From assembly GCA_937872515.1 (NCBI GenBank), contig CALMSX010000083.1, positions 160,937 to 224,936 on the forward strand: a DNA stretch of 64,000 nucleotides, given 5' to 3'. A model generated the notes under the pieces. That model did no database searches and was not told where the DNA came from. It saw only the letters and a list, made by a program, of their open reading frames with translations. Every line of letters begins with the position of its first letter. Positions within the stretch are counted from its first letter, which is position 1. Below are positions 29,453-38,295 of the stretch, piece by piece. The position numbers were made by a program, and so were the translations under genes. The stretch is from an uncultured Bacteroidota bacterium. GTDB lineage: Bacteria > Bacteroidota > Bacteroidia > Chitinophagales > Saprospiraceae.

Positions 29453-30034
29453 ATGAAAGTAGCCATAAACCTACTGCTTACAGCCCTCATATTTTTGTTG
29501 ATTTACATGATCTACACTTCTATTAGAGAGCCTATCGCCTTCCAGGAAGAAAAAGGAAGAAGAGTGGATGTAGTTATTGCAAGATTAAAACAGATCAAAA
29601 CCAGTCAAGAAATCTACAGATCCATCAAAGGAAATTTTGCAGGCAGTTTTGAAGAGTTGGTCAATGTGTTAAAAACGGATAAAATCCCATTTGAAAAGAT
29701 TGAAAATGATCCAAGTGATCCAACCAACGAAGATAAGTTCATCCGTTCTACCTCTTATGCACCTGCAATAGATACCATTAATGCTATGGGCATCAATTTG
29801 GATTCCATTCCTTTTGTACCGTTTACCAATGGTCAAAAGTTTGAAATAGCCGCTGATACGATAGAATATCAAAATTCAAAAGTTCCTGTTGTTCAGGTAG
29901 GTACAAAATGGAAGGTATTCATGGGACCATTTGGAGATGCCAAATACAAAAAATACGACAAGTATTTTGATCCAGAAAAAATGCTGAAATTTGGTGACTT
30001 AACCACTCCAAACCTGAATGGTAACTGGGAATGA
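29453..30034 (+). CDS. Unknown single-pass membrane protein
   Basis: I do not recognise a named family. A 193-residue protein with one N-terminal transmembrane segment (LLLTALIFLLIYMIYTS) followed by a helix and a soluble domain. The part VIARLKQIKTSQEIYRSIKG with F-x-GSFEEL resembles the layout seen after the N-terminal helix of pseudopilins, and many Bacteroidota carry a similar conserved hypothetical. Its stop overlaps the DUF3822 start (ATGA), so it heads the run that continues through rsmD, argS and glnS. No prepilin peptidase site (G-F-T-x-x-E) is present. Confidence 0.7.
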   Translation: MKVAINLLLTALIFLLIYMIYTSIREPIAFQEEKGRRVDVVIARLKQIKTSQEIYRSIKGNFAGSFEELVNVLKTDKIPFEKIENDPSDPTNEDKFIRSTSYAPAIDTINAMGINLDSIPFVPFTNGQKFEIAADTIEYQNSKVPVVQVGTKWKVFMGPFGDAKYKKYDKYFDPEKMLKFGDLTTPNLNGNWE

Positions 30035-30762
30035 TCCAAATTGATTTTAGTTCAGACTTTTTAGATAAAGATATTGCCAAGCTGTCTGTCATCTCTGATG
30101 CAGACAGTTTTGTTTATGGCCTATTCGATCATCAGCAATGTATGGTGCATAGAGGCAAACTTTTGCATGAAAATGCGGCTTCATTCATCAAAGATTGGCA
30201 ATCTAAGGGGGTATCTATCCATTATATGAGCCCTTCTCCTGCATTTACCCATGTGCCTGTAAATGAACAAGATGGCTTTGATAAACCAAAAATTTACCGC
30301 GACCACTGGATAGAAAATAACATAATCTGTTACTATGAAGACGAGGTAGACATCAATTCCAATTGGAATTACAAACACATTACTACCGCCAGTTTTCAAT
30401 ATTATTCGCAAAGGAATGGAAAAAGAATCTGGCTTCATTTTTTGGATCAATCGGCACAGATGGCTTGTTTCGATGAGGGCAGGTTTATGTTTTTTAACCA
30501 ATATGAGATCCAGTCGGCAGAAGATGTCATTTACTATCTTTTTGCCTTGAGCAGACAAGTTTTCCAAACTGAACCGGACGAGATTCATGTGGAATTTTCC
30601 GGACAGTTAACCCTCAATTCCTCTTTCTACCAATTGTTGTTTCGCTACATCAGAAACCTGGAGGCTGCCCATCAAACAGCATTTCAGACAAAAAATGAAG
30701 ATTTGGCTGACCATATTTACTTTGATCATTTTTTGAACATCCAGTCTTATGCGCATCATTAG
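30031..30762 (+). CDS. DUF3822 family protein
   Basis: Protein of 243 residues placed between the unknown membrane protein (4-nt ATGA overlap) and rsmD (14-nt overlap). This position, immediately before rsmD, is typical of the DUF3822 family in Bacteroidota. Sequence features are mixed alpha/beta with YYSQRNGKRIWLHFLDQ and VEFSGQLTLNSSFYQLLFRY. An ASKHA-like (actin/Hsp70-type) fold has been suggested for this family, but function is unknown. The tight overlap suggests that it is translated together with the rRNA methyltransferase. Confidence 0.7.
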   Translation: MIQIDFSSDFLDKDIAKLSVISDADSFVYGLFDHQQCMVHRGKLLHENAASFIKDWQSKGVSIHYMSPSPAFTHVPVNEQDGFDKPKIYRDHWIENNIICYYEDEVDINSNWNYKHITTASFQYYSQRNGKRIWLHFLDQSAQMACFDEGRFMFFNQYEIQSAEDVIYYLFALSRQVFQTEPDEIHVEFSGQLTLNSSFYQLLFRYIRNLEAAHQTAFQTKNEDLADHIYFDHFLNIQSYAHH

Positions 30763-31294
30763 CGGAACTTTTAAGGGCAGAAGATTTATTCCCCCTGCAA
30801 AGAATTGGCCAACACGACCCACAACCGATGTAGCAAAAGAAGGACTATTTAATATTTTACAGAACCGGTTAGACTTTGAAAGTGTACGTATGCTGGATCT
30901 TTTTGGAGGAACAGGTAATCATTGTTATGAGTTCATTTCCAGAGGATGTATGGATGCCACCTATGTAGATCAATATGGACCAGCGACCCAATTTGTTAAA
31001 AAGATTGCGGAAGAGCTCAAAATCATGGAGCAAATCCACATTGTAAAAATGGATGTATTCAAATTCATTGAAATGTCGGTAACCGGATATGACTATATTT
31101 TTGCAGGCCCTCCCTACCCTTTGCCCAATTTACGGACAATTCCGGCGAGGATTTTTGAAAAAGGACTGTTAAATAAAAATGGTATCTTTGTACTTGAACA
31201 CAATCCCGACCATGATTTTAAGTCTCATCCCAATTATCAGGAAGAGAGAAAATATGGCACAACAATTTTCAGTTTTTTTATAAATCCTTCATAG
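30749..31294 (+). CDS. rsmD: 16S rRNA (guanine966-N2)-methyltransferase RsmD-like, altered motif IV
   Basis: SAM-dependent methyltransferase of 181 residues with RIISGTFKGRRFIPP and RPTTDVAKEGLFNIL at the N-terminus, and SAM motif I LDLFGGTGNHCYEF. In RsmD and other N2-guanine/N6-adenine enzymes, motif IV reads (D/N)PPY and contacts the target amino group. Here it reads FAGPPYPL, with Gly in place of Asp (codon GGC, one step from GAC). This may reduce or change activity, or be tolerated. The rest, including EKGLLNKNGIFVLEH, is intact. The start lies within the last codons of DUF3822. Confidence 0.88.
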   Translation: MRIISGTFKGRRFIPPAKNWPTRPTTDVAKEGLFNILQNRLDFESVRMLDLFGGTGNHCYEFISRGCMDATYVDQYGPATQFVKKIAEELKIMEQIHIVKMDVFKFIEMSVTGYDYIFAGPPYPLPNLRTIPARIFEKGLLNKNGIFVLEHNPDHDFKSHPNYQEERKYGTTIFSFFINPS

Positions 31295-31297
31295 TCC

Positions 31298-33142
31298 ATG
31301 AATTTGCTTCATTCCATAGCCCAATCGTTTGCAGAGGGTGTCTTTAAATTGTATAATCAGGAAGTCGATGCCCATGAAGTATTGATCAACCCCACCAAAA
31401 AAGAATTTGTAGGTGATTTTACCATAGTTGTTTTTCCATATAGTAAACCTGCGGGCAAAGCACCTGCAGTAATTGGTGAGGAGCTCGGACAGCACCTTGT
31501 CAAAAATTCAAATTATGTAGACAGGTACAATGTGGTAAATGGTTTTCTCAACCTTTCTGTTAATAACGTGTTTTGGTGGGAGTGTCTCAATACGATGCAC
31601 CAGAGCCCATCGTATGGCCTTAGTGAAAAAAATGGCCATAAAGTTTTGGTTGAATTTTCTTCACCAAATACCAATAAGCCTTTACACCTCGGTCATATAC
31701 GCAATATTTTATTGGGTTGGTCAGTAACCAGCATACTGGAGGCCTGTGGATATGAGGTCATCAAAACCCAGGTTATCAATGACAGAGGAATTGCCATTTG
31801 CAAAAGCATGCTTTCCTGGGTAAAATTTGGAGGAGGTGTTACTCCTGCAGAAGCGGGAATAAAAAGTGACCATTTTGTTGGAAACTACTATGTCATCTTT
31901 GAGAATAAGTTTCAGGAAGAATACAAAACTTGGCAGGAATCTGAATCAGGACAGCAGTTATTAAAGGAAAAAGGTATCGAGGAAGAAAATGCTGCTTCCT
32001 TTTTTAAAGAGTATAAAAATCAATACTTCAACTTATATAGCACACTTGGCAAAGAAGCCAGGGAAATGCTGCAACAATGGGAAGCCGGTGATCCCGCAGT
32101 AATTGAGCTGTGGACAAAAATGAATGACTGGGTTTATCAGGGATTTGAAAGCACGTATAAAAACCTGGGCGTAAGTTTTGACAAAAATTATTATGAGTCT
32201 GAGACATATCTGCTGGGCAAAGAGACGGTGGCCATTGGATTGGAAAAAGGAGTTTTTCAAAAAGAAGATGACAATAGTGTTTGGATTGATTTGACAGATG
32301 TTGGAATGGATCGTAAAATTGTTTTACGATCAGATGGAACTTCTGTATACATTACACAGGACATTGGTACTGCAATGTTGAGGTATAAAGATTTTGGTAC
32401 TGAAAAAATGATCTATACTGTTGCCGATGAACAGGATTACCATTTTAAAGTTTTGTTTGAAATTCTGAAGAGGCTAAAAGAGCCTTATGCTGACGGTCTG
32501 TATCACCTGAATTATGGAATGGTGGATCTGACCACAGGTAAGATGAAATCAAGAGAGGGCACCGTTGTTGATGCTGATGATCTTATGGCAGAGGTAATTG
32601 AAGAAGCAGCTGCCGGCTCATCTGAGAGAGGCGAATTGGCCAACTTAAGCAAGGCCGAACAGGACGCCATCATTACTAAAATTGGCATGGCTGCGCTCAA
32701 GTTTTTTATCCTGAAGGTACAGCCCCGAAAAAGAATGACATTTGATCCGAAAGAATCACTAGACATGCAAGGTCAAACAGGTCCTTACATCCAAAATGCG
32801 TACGTACGGATTCAGTCTATATTTAGAAAAGGAGGCAGTTTTAGTTTATTAAATCAGTCGATTCAAGAGACTTTGGAACCAAGTGAAAAGAGTTTGTTAA
32901 CCCTTTTGTACTCCTTCCCGGATGTAGTTCAAGAAGCTGGCAAAACTTACGACCCTTCCCATTTGGCCAATTTCTGTTATGTCCTAGCCAAAGAATTTCA
33001 CCGATTCTACCATGAAGTTAGAATTCTGGGAGCCGCCACAGAAGAAGAAAAAGCTTTCCGTTTGGGCATTTGCCAAATGACAGCAATTGTTATAGAAAAA
33101 GGAATGAAAATGTTGGGCATTGAAATGCCTGACAGAATGTAA
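31298..33142 (+). CDS. argS: Arginyl-tRNA synthetase
   Basis: Class I synthetase of 614 residues. The ATP-binding HIGH motif is HLGH in SSPNTNKPLHLGHIRN. The KMSKS loop is the degenerate GKMKSREGT common in ArgRS of this phylum, and the C-terminal DALR anticodon-binding domain ends the protein. The N-terminal Add-1 tRNA-binding domain is visible before residue 110. Begins 3 nt after the rsmD stop and is followed by glnS, giving two synthetases in one run. Confidence 0.96.
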   Translation: MNLLHSIAQSFAEGVFKLYNQEVDAHEVLINPTKKEFVGDFTIVVFPYSKPAGKAPAVIGEELGQHLVKNSNYVDRYNVVNGFLNLSVNNVFWWECLNTMHQSPSYGLSEKNGHKVLVEFSSPNTNKPLHLGHIRNILLGWSVTSILEACGYEVIKTQVINDRGIAICKSMLSWVKFGGGVTPAEAGIKSDHFVGNYYVIFENKFQEEYKTWQESESGQQLLKEKGIEEENAASFFKEYKNQYFNLYSTLGKEAREMLQQWEAGDPAVIELWTKMNDWVYQGFESTYKNLGVSFDKNYYESETYLLGKETVAIGLEKGVFQKEDDNSVWIDLTDVGMDRKIVLRSDGTSVYITQDIGTAMLRYKDFGTEKMIYTVADEQDYHFKVLFEILKRLKEPYADGLYHLNYGMVDLTTGKMKSREGTVVDADDLMAEVIEEAAAGSSERGELANLSKAEQDAIITKIGMAALKFFILKVQPRKRMTFDPKESLDMQGQTGPYIQNAYVRIQSIFRKGGSFSLLNQSIQETLEPSEKSLLTLLYSFPDVVQEAGKTYDPSHLANFCYVLAKEFHRFYHEVRILGAATEEEKAFRLGICQMTAIVIEKGMKMLGIEMPDRM

Positions 33143-33161
33143 CCACCATAAATCAAGTAAA

Positions 33162-34829
33162 ATGTCTGAAGAGAAAATATACTTAAATTTTATTGAGGAG
33201 ATCATTGAAGAAGATCTAAAAAGCAGTAAACATGGAGGTAGAATACATACCCGTTTTCCACCTGAGCCTAATGGATATCTGCACATAGGGCATGTGAAAG
33301 CCATCACCATTAACTTTGAATTGGCAAAAAAATATGGAGGCAAGACCAATTTGAGATTTGACGATACCAATCCTACAACCGAGGATACTGAATATGTGGA
33401 TGCCATACAAAAAGACATACAGTGGTTGGGTTATCAATGGGAAGGTAAAGCCCTATATGCTTCTGATTATTTTGAACAATTATATCAATATGCCCTTCAG
33501 TTGATTGAAAATGGGCACGCATATGTTGATGACAGTTCGGCTGAACAGATAGCTGAAATGAAAAAGACCCCGACGGAAGCTGGTATTGAGAGTCCTTTCC
33601 GCACAAGATCTATTCAGGAAAACCTGGATCTTTTCAAAAGGATGCATGCTGGTGAATTTGAAGATGGAAGTCGGGTATTAAGGGCTAAGGTTGACATGAC
33701 GTCGCCCAATATGCACATGCGAGACCCCGTTATTTATAGAATCAAACACGAACACCATCATAGAACCGGCGATCAGTGGTGCATTTACCCCATGTATGAT
33801 TTTGCCCATGGCCAGAGTGATAGCATTGAAGGAATTACCCATTCATTGTGTTCATTGGAATTTACCCACCACAGACCCTTGTATGAATGGTTTATTGAAA
33901 AACTTGGCATTTTCCCTTCTAGGCAAATAGAATTTGCCCGGATGAATGTTACCTACATGATTACAAGCAAAAGAAAGTTGCTAAAACTGGTTGAAGAAGG
34001 CATCGTAACTGGTTGGGATGACCCAAGAATGCCCACTGTATCCGGAATGCGCAGAAGAGGTTTCCCAGCGGGAGCACTCAGAACTTTTTGTGAAAAAGCG
34101 GGTGTGGCTAAAAGAGACAATCTCATTGAAATTGAATTGTTGGAGTCCTGTGTCAGAGAAGAGCTTAATAAATCCTCACTTAGGGCCATGGTTGTAATGG
34201 ATCCTGTCAAGGTGGTAATCACCAACTATCCGGAAGGAACAACTGAATGGTTAACGGCAGAAAACAACCCAGAGGATGCTTCAGCCGGTGAAAGACAAAT
34301 GGCATTTTCGAGAGAGTTGTTCATTGAAAGGGACGACTTTATGGAAGATCCTCCTAAAAATTATTTTAGATTATATCCGGGAGGCACCGTTAGACTTAAA
34401 CATGCTTATATCATTACTTGCCAGGATGTAGTAAAAGATGAAAAGGGAGAAATTGTACAATTAAATTGCACCTACGCTCCTGAAAGTAAAAGTGGTTCAG
34501 ATACCAGTGGAATAAAAGTAAAAGGAACCCTGCATTGGGTGGAAGCTAACCATTCCATTGAAGGTGAAATTCGCGATTATGATAGATTGTTCACTGACCC
34601 AACGCCGGCAGGTCATGAAGACAAAGATGTGTTGGATTTTATCAATCCCCGCTCTTTAGTGGTAAATAAAAAAGCAAGGTTCGAACAATTTTTGTCGAAA
34701 GCAGTGGCTGGATCACCGTACCAATTCTTGAGGAAGGGTTATTATACTGCCGATATTGAAACCAGTGCACAACATCCGGTATTTAATGCTACAGTCAATT
34801 TGAAAGACTCCTATAAAGTCCAAAAATAA
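33162..34829 (+). CDS. glnS: Glutaminyl-tRNA synthetase
   Basis: Class I synthetase charging tRNA-Gln directly. PPEPNGYLHIGHVKA holds the HIGH motif and the GlnRS/eukaryotic-type GluRS signature. FDDTNPTTEDTEYVDAI follows, then MITSKRKLLKLV as the KMSKS equivalent and C-terminal beta-barrel anticodon domains (GGTVRLKHAYIITC). I choose ATG 33162 (MSEEKIYLN, 555 residues); the frame extends into argS but without family resemblance. Its presence means glutamine need not be made by tRNA-dependent amidation. The terC start overlaps the stop by 1 nt. Confidence 0.95.
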   Translation: MSEEKIYLNFIEEIIEEDLKSSKHGGRIHTRFPPEPNGYLHIGHVKAITINFELAKKYGGKTNLRFDDTNPTTEDTEYVDAIQKDIQWLGYQWEGKALYASDYFEQLYQYALQLIENGHAYVDDSSAEQIAEMKKTPTEAGIESPFRTRSIQENLDLFKRMHAGEFEDGSRVLRAKVDMTSPNMHMRDPVIYRIKHEHHHRTGDQWCIYPMYDFAHGQSDSIEGITHSLCSLEFTHHRPLYEWFIEKLGIFPSRQIEFARMNVTYMITSKRKLLKLVEEGIVTGWDDPRMPTVSGMRRRGFPAGALRTFCEKAGVAKRDNLIEIELLESCVREELNKSSLRAMVVMDPVKVVITNYPEGTTEWLTAENNPEDASAGERQMAFSRELFIERDDFMEDPPKNYFRLYPGGTVRLKHAYIITCQDVVKDEKGEIVQLNCTYAPESKSGSDTSGIKVKGTLHWVEANHSIEGEIRDYDRLFTDPTPAGHEDKDVLDFINPRSLVVNKKARFEQFLSKAVAGSPYQFLRKGYYTADIETSAQHPVFNATVNLKDSYKVQK

Positions 34830-35584
34830 TGAATGAACTTATCGACCAGATACTTTCAGATCCCGGCAAATCGGCACTGATTATTCTCAACTTAATTGTT
34901 ATTGAGAGTCTTTTAGCTATTGACAATGCAGCGGTTTTGGCAAGTATGGTTTTAGAATTACCCAAGGAACAAAGAGGTAGGGCCTTGAGATATGGGATCC
35001 TGGGAGCTTATGTTTTCAGAGGACTTTGTTTGTTATTTGCTTCGATGCTAATGCAATTTTGGTGGCTCAAACCTTTAGGTGGTTTGTATCTGCTTTATTT
35101 GGTATGGAAATGGTGGAATGGCGAACAAACCCCAACCATTAGTGATGATATCAATAAGCCACAGAGCAATTGGATGTATAGAAAAACCATTGGCTTAATT
35201 GGTCCCTTCTGGGCCACCATCGTGGCTATAGAAATCATGGACTTGACCTTTTCTATTGACAATGTTTTTGCTGCAGTGGCGTTTTCTGACAATATTATTT
35301 TAATTTGGATTGGAGTGTTTTTGGGCATACTTGCCATGCGATTTGTGGCCCAGGGCTTTGTTGTTTTAATGGAAAAATATCCCTTCTTAGAAACAAGTGC
35401 CTTTGTGGTAATCGGTGTTTTAGGAATTAAATTAATGCTTTCACTATTGGAACATTTTGCTCCAAATGCTCAAATCAGTCAGTTTCTTGGAAGCCATGCG
35501 GCAGATTGGGGATTTTCGGCAGTTACCTTGTGTATATTTTTCCTTCCTATTCTTTTCCAACGATTTATCCCGAAAAAAAAGTAA
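34829..35584 (+). CDS. TerC-family integral membrane protein
   Basis: Protein of 251 residues with about seven transmembrane helices and the two TerC signatures: NLIVIESLLAIDNAAVLASM near the N-terminus and AIEIMDLTFSIDNVFAAVAF in the middle. Both contain the conserved acidic residues thought to bind metal. Relatives (YkoY, Alx, MntP-like) export manganese or load metal onto secreted enzymes. It overlaps glnS by one base (TAATG), so it is cotranscribed, and crtZ follows after 42 bp. Confidence 0.88.
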   Translation: MNELIDQILSDPGKSALIILNLIVIESLLAIDNAAVLASMVLELPKEQRGRALRYGILGAYVFRGLCLLFASMLMQFWWLKPLGGLYLLYLVWKWWNGEQTPTISDDINKPQSNWMYRKTIGLIGPFWATIVAIEIMDLTFSIDNVFAAVAFSDNIILIWIGVFLGILAMRFVAQGFVVLMEKYPFLETSAFVVIGVLGIKLMLSLLEHFAPNAQISQFLGSHAADWGFSAVTLCIFFLPILFQRFIPKKK

Positions 35585-35626
35585 ACATTTTCGCGTTCAT
35601 TTTATTTAGATATAAAACCAAGTGAA

Positions 35627-36094
35627 ATGTTGTTGAAAATCATGATTGTTTTGGCTGCTGTTGTAGCGATGGAGGGAGTTGCCTGGATTGCCCATAAATA
35701 TATAATGCACGGTTGGGGTTGGAATTGGCATGAAGATCACCATAAGCCGCACTTTGAAAAAGAAGGTTTTTTTGAAAAAAACGATCTGTTTTTTGTCGTA
35801 TTTGCCATTCCCAGCGCCACCAGCTTTATTGTAGGATCCTTGATACCTGCCTATCACCTGCTCATCTATGTTGGCTTAGGCATCCTGATCTATGGCGTGA
35901 TCTACTTCCTGATTCACGATGTTTATATCCACAGGCGTTTTTCCTGGTTTAAACAGCTGGACAATCCTTATTCAAGAGCAGTTTTGAGGGCTCACGGTGC
36001 CCATCATTCCAAAAACAGCAAACAAGACTGTGAATCCTTCGGGCTACTGTTTGTGCATCCTAAATATTATGGAAAGAGGATAAGCCAGGACTAA
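35627..36094 (+). CDS. crtZ: Beta-carotene hydroxylase CrtZ-type
   Basis: Membrane di-iron hydroxylase (155 residues) that converts beta-carotene to zeaxanthin. Histidine motifs are complete: HKYIMHGWGWNWHEDHH, HDVYIHRRFSW and RAHGAHHSK, on a frame of four hydrophobic segments. No other carotenoid gene is in the window, so it is a lone late-pathway step; yellow-orange pigmentation is a reasonable inference. The last 35 bp of coding sequence overlap the convergent truA 3' end. Confidence 0.9.
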   Translation: MLLKIMIVLAAVVAMEGVAWIAHKYIMHGWGWNWHEDHHKPHFEKEGFFEKNDLFFVVFAIPSATSFIVGSLIPAYHLLIYVGLGILIYGVIYFLIHDVYIHRRFSWFKQLDNPYSRAVLRAHGAHHSKNSKQDCESFGLLFVHPKYYGKRISQD

Positions 36095-36851
36095 CAACCG
36101 CTTCCATCTGCCTCCCAAAAACGTTACTTTTATAAACAACCTTGCTCAGGTATAGACCCTGGGGATAGGCGATTTTATTTATCTGACCTACCCTATTTCC
36201 TGCCAAACGGCTTTTGAATTCAGTAGCTGTGATTACTCCGTTTCCAAGATCAATTAAATCCTGCGCCAGAATTCTAACCATAGATTTTAGAAATCGATTG
36301 GCCGTTATGGTAAAAACCATGCTGTTTTCAGGAGAAAAATGCCAATGGCACTCTGTAATTTCACATAAAGTAGTATTGTGCCTTTCGGGCGTTTTACAAA
36401 ATCCCCGGAAATCCTGGGTGTCTTTGATCCATTGACAGGCCTCTGTCATTCTATCCGGGTAAAGAATGGGTGAGTTGAGATAAGTACTCAATTCACTATT
36501 ATAAGGGTTTTTCAATGTATGAAATAAAAAGTTGTAAGTTCTGGAAATAGCGTCATACCTGGCATGGGCTTCATTTGAAACTGGTATTACTTCATGAACA
36601 ACTATGGAATCGGGCAATGTAAAATTTAATTTATTAACGTCCGGCATCGTTTCAGCGTCGAAATGGGCAAAAAACTGAGAGGCATGAACGCCGCTATCCG
36701 TTCTGCCACAGCCCATCACTGAAATTTGTAAACCGGTTACTTTTTGGAGGGCGTTTTCCAAAACTTCCTGAACAGAAACAACTCCCATCCGTTGCCTCTG
36801 CCACCCCGAAAAATGGGTTCCTTTAAATGAAATGTGAAAAAAATACCTCAT
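36060..36851 (-). CDS. truA: tRNA pseudouridine synthase A
   Basis: Makes pseudouridine at positions 38-40 of the tRNA anticodon stem. Catalytic Asp52 lies in GCGRTDSGVHA; FKGTHFSGWQRQ and the C-terminal FLKSMVRILAQDLIDLGNG (binding the flipped base) are present. Length 263. The N-terminus is divergent from the DUF4403 gene, whose -7 element begins only 5 bp beyond the truA start codon. The 3' end overlaps crtZ by 35 bp, an unusually deep convergent overlap. Confidence 0.95.
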   Translation of the reverse strand: MRYFFHISFKGTHFSGWQRQRMGVVSVQEVLENALQKVTGLQISVMGCGRTDSGVHASQFFAHFDAETMPDVNKLNFTLPDSIVVHEVIPVSNEAHARYDAISRTYNFLFHTLKNPYNSELSTYLNSPILYPDRMTEACQWIKDTQDFRGFCKTPERHNTTLCEITECHWHFSPENSMVFTITANRFLKSMVRILAQDLIDLGNGVITATEFKSRLAGNRVGQINKIAYPQGLYLSKVVYKSNVFGRQMEAVVSPGLSSFHNI

Positions 36852-36855
36852 TTGT

Positions 36856-36863
36856 TAACTTTG
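36856..36863 (+). promoter_or_regulatory. -7 promoter element for the DUF4403 gene
   Basis: TAACTTTG followed by C, 24 nt before ATG 36888. It supports that start over the upstream in-frame ATG at 36834, which would lie upstream of the promoter. Confidence 0.6.
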
Positions 36864-36887
36864 CAAATTTCCAAGATAAAAATTAAT

Positions 36888-38291
36888 ATGAAAATATTGT
36901 GTAAGGGGGCAGTCAACTTCAATTTCTTCATTTTTATGTACGTCATGATTATTTTGGGTCTCTGCTCGTGTAGCGGCCCAAAAAAAATAAATGTACAATC
37001 ACCAGAACCCGATTATTTTGTTGCTCCTGACCTAAGGTCTACCATCAATATTAATTACAAAATTAAAAAACAGTCGCTGACCGACACCTTTAATTTTGTG
37101 ATGGATGAAATGATGAAAGAAGATTTAAAATTTGACGATTACAACGCTACTGTCAAACTTAAAAGAAATGGAAATGTTTTGGTCGAATTCCAAGGCAAAA
37201 GTGCCCTTGTCACCATACCCGTTCAAGTCAACTTATTAAAAAAGACCTTTATAAAAGATTTTAAAGCAAATGGGAATTTGGAAATGACCTTTATTTCCAA
37301 TTTTGATATTTCGAAAGATTGGAAATTGAGCACCAGTACTTTAATGACAGATCATAGATGGACCAAAAAACCGACCATTGACTTGGGAATTGTTGATCTC
37401 CCTATTGAGACATTAGCCAACTTTGTGATTCGAAAAACAAGGGGTGAGATGGAAAAAAACATAGATGCCTCAATGGCAACTGAGTACAACTTACCTTTGA
37501 TCATTCAGGAAGTTGCCAAGTATACCCTTACCCCATTTGAACTTGATAGCATTTATGGAGGATGGTTCCAAATGGTGGCAGATTCAGCTTTTCTTACTCC
37601 AGCCGGCAATACCAAATCTTACATTGAAGGAAAGATATCACTCAAAACCCAGGTTAACCTAAGCTCATCACGTCCAAAGGAGGAAACATTTAAGGCTAGG
37701 GTTCCTCCTTTTGCCTGGAAAGATCTGGTAAGAGACAGTTCACTCATTCAATTGATTATGGAGTTGGACTACGATCACCTTACGAGGGTTGCTAGAAAGA
37801 ATTTTGTAGGAACCAAATTTGCTGAGGGTGGCAAATCGATTGAAGTACTGGATGTAGGAGTGGGTAAAAGTAAGGGAAAACTACAATTAACAGTTTCGGT
37901 GAAAGGTTCATTCAATGGCCAACTTATACTCGAGGGCATACCTTCATTTGACAAAAACAGGTCACTTTTTTATGGTTCCAACGTGGAAGTATCCGTGAAA
38001 ACAGGAAATGTTTTACACAAAGCGGCATCTTGGTTGCTGAAAGGAAAAATAAAATCGGAATTGGACAAAATGCTGCAGTTTAACATTACAGAGAATTTGG
38101 ACAAAGTGCAGGAGCAGGTTAACCAAAACGTTATTGCCATGAATAAAAAATATAAAATGGACTTAAAAGCCGTTATTGGAAGCATAATTGTAGACAACAT
38201 TGCATTAAGACCAGATCGCGTTAATGCCTTTATATCTGTAAAACTTTGGCTGGGTACAACCCTTGACACCCTTTATTTATTTCAAAATTAA
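36888..38291 (+). CDS. DUF4403 family lipoprotein
   Basis: Exported protein of 467 residues. The N-terminal hydrophobic stretch ends in ILGLCSCSG, giving a plausible lipobox (L-C-S-C) and a lipidated cysteine. The body has repeated beta-strand/helix units such as ALVTIPVQVNLLKK, STLMTDHRWTKKPTIDLGI and KGSFNGQLILEGIPSF, which fit DUF4403, a family thought to have a lipid-binding tubular (TULIP-like) fold. Function is unknown. Start taken at ATG 36888 because a -7 element precedes it. fmt begins 4 nt after the stop. Confidence 0.78.
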   Translation: MKILCKGAVNFNFFIFMYVMIILGLCSCSGPKKINVQSPEPDYFVAPDLRSTININYKIKKQSLTDTFNFVMDEMMKEDLKFDDYNATVKLKRNGNVLVEFQGKSALVTIPVQVNLLKKTFIKDFKANGNLEMTFISNFDISKDWKLSTSTLMTDHRWTKKPTIDLGIVDLPIETLANFVIRKTRGEMEKNIDASMATEYNLPLIIQEVAKYTLTPFELDSIYGGWFQMVADSAFLTPAGNTKSYIEGKISLKTQVNLSSSRPKEETFKARVPPFAWKDLVRDSSLIQLIMELDYDHLTRVARKNFVGTKFAEGGKSIEVLDVGVGKSKGKLQLTVSVKGSFNGQLILEGIPSFDKNRSLFYGSNVEVSVKTGNVLHKAASWLLKGKIKSELDKMLQFNITENLDKVQEQVNQNVIAMNKKYKMDLKAVIGSIIVDNIALRPDRVNAFISVKLWLGTTLDTLYLFQN

Positions 38292-38295
38292 TAAC

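Noticed and set aside
32536..32556. Missing KMSKS in ArgRS as a sign of inactivation
   Set aside because: A degenerate KMSKS (here KMKSREG) is normal for many arginyl-tRNA synthetases.
38263..38295. Upstream extension of Fmt
   Set aside because: The family N-terminus begins at MAKMKVVFMGSPDF; the added codons overlap the end of the DUF4403 gene.
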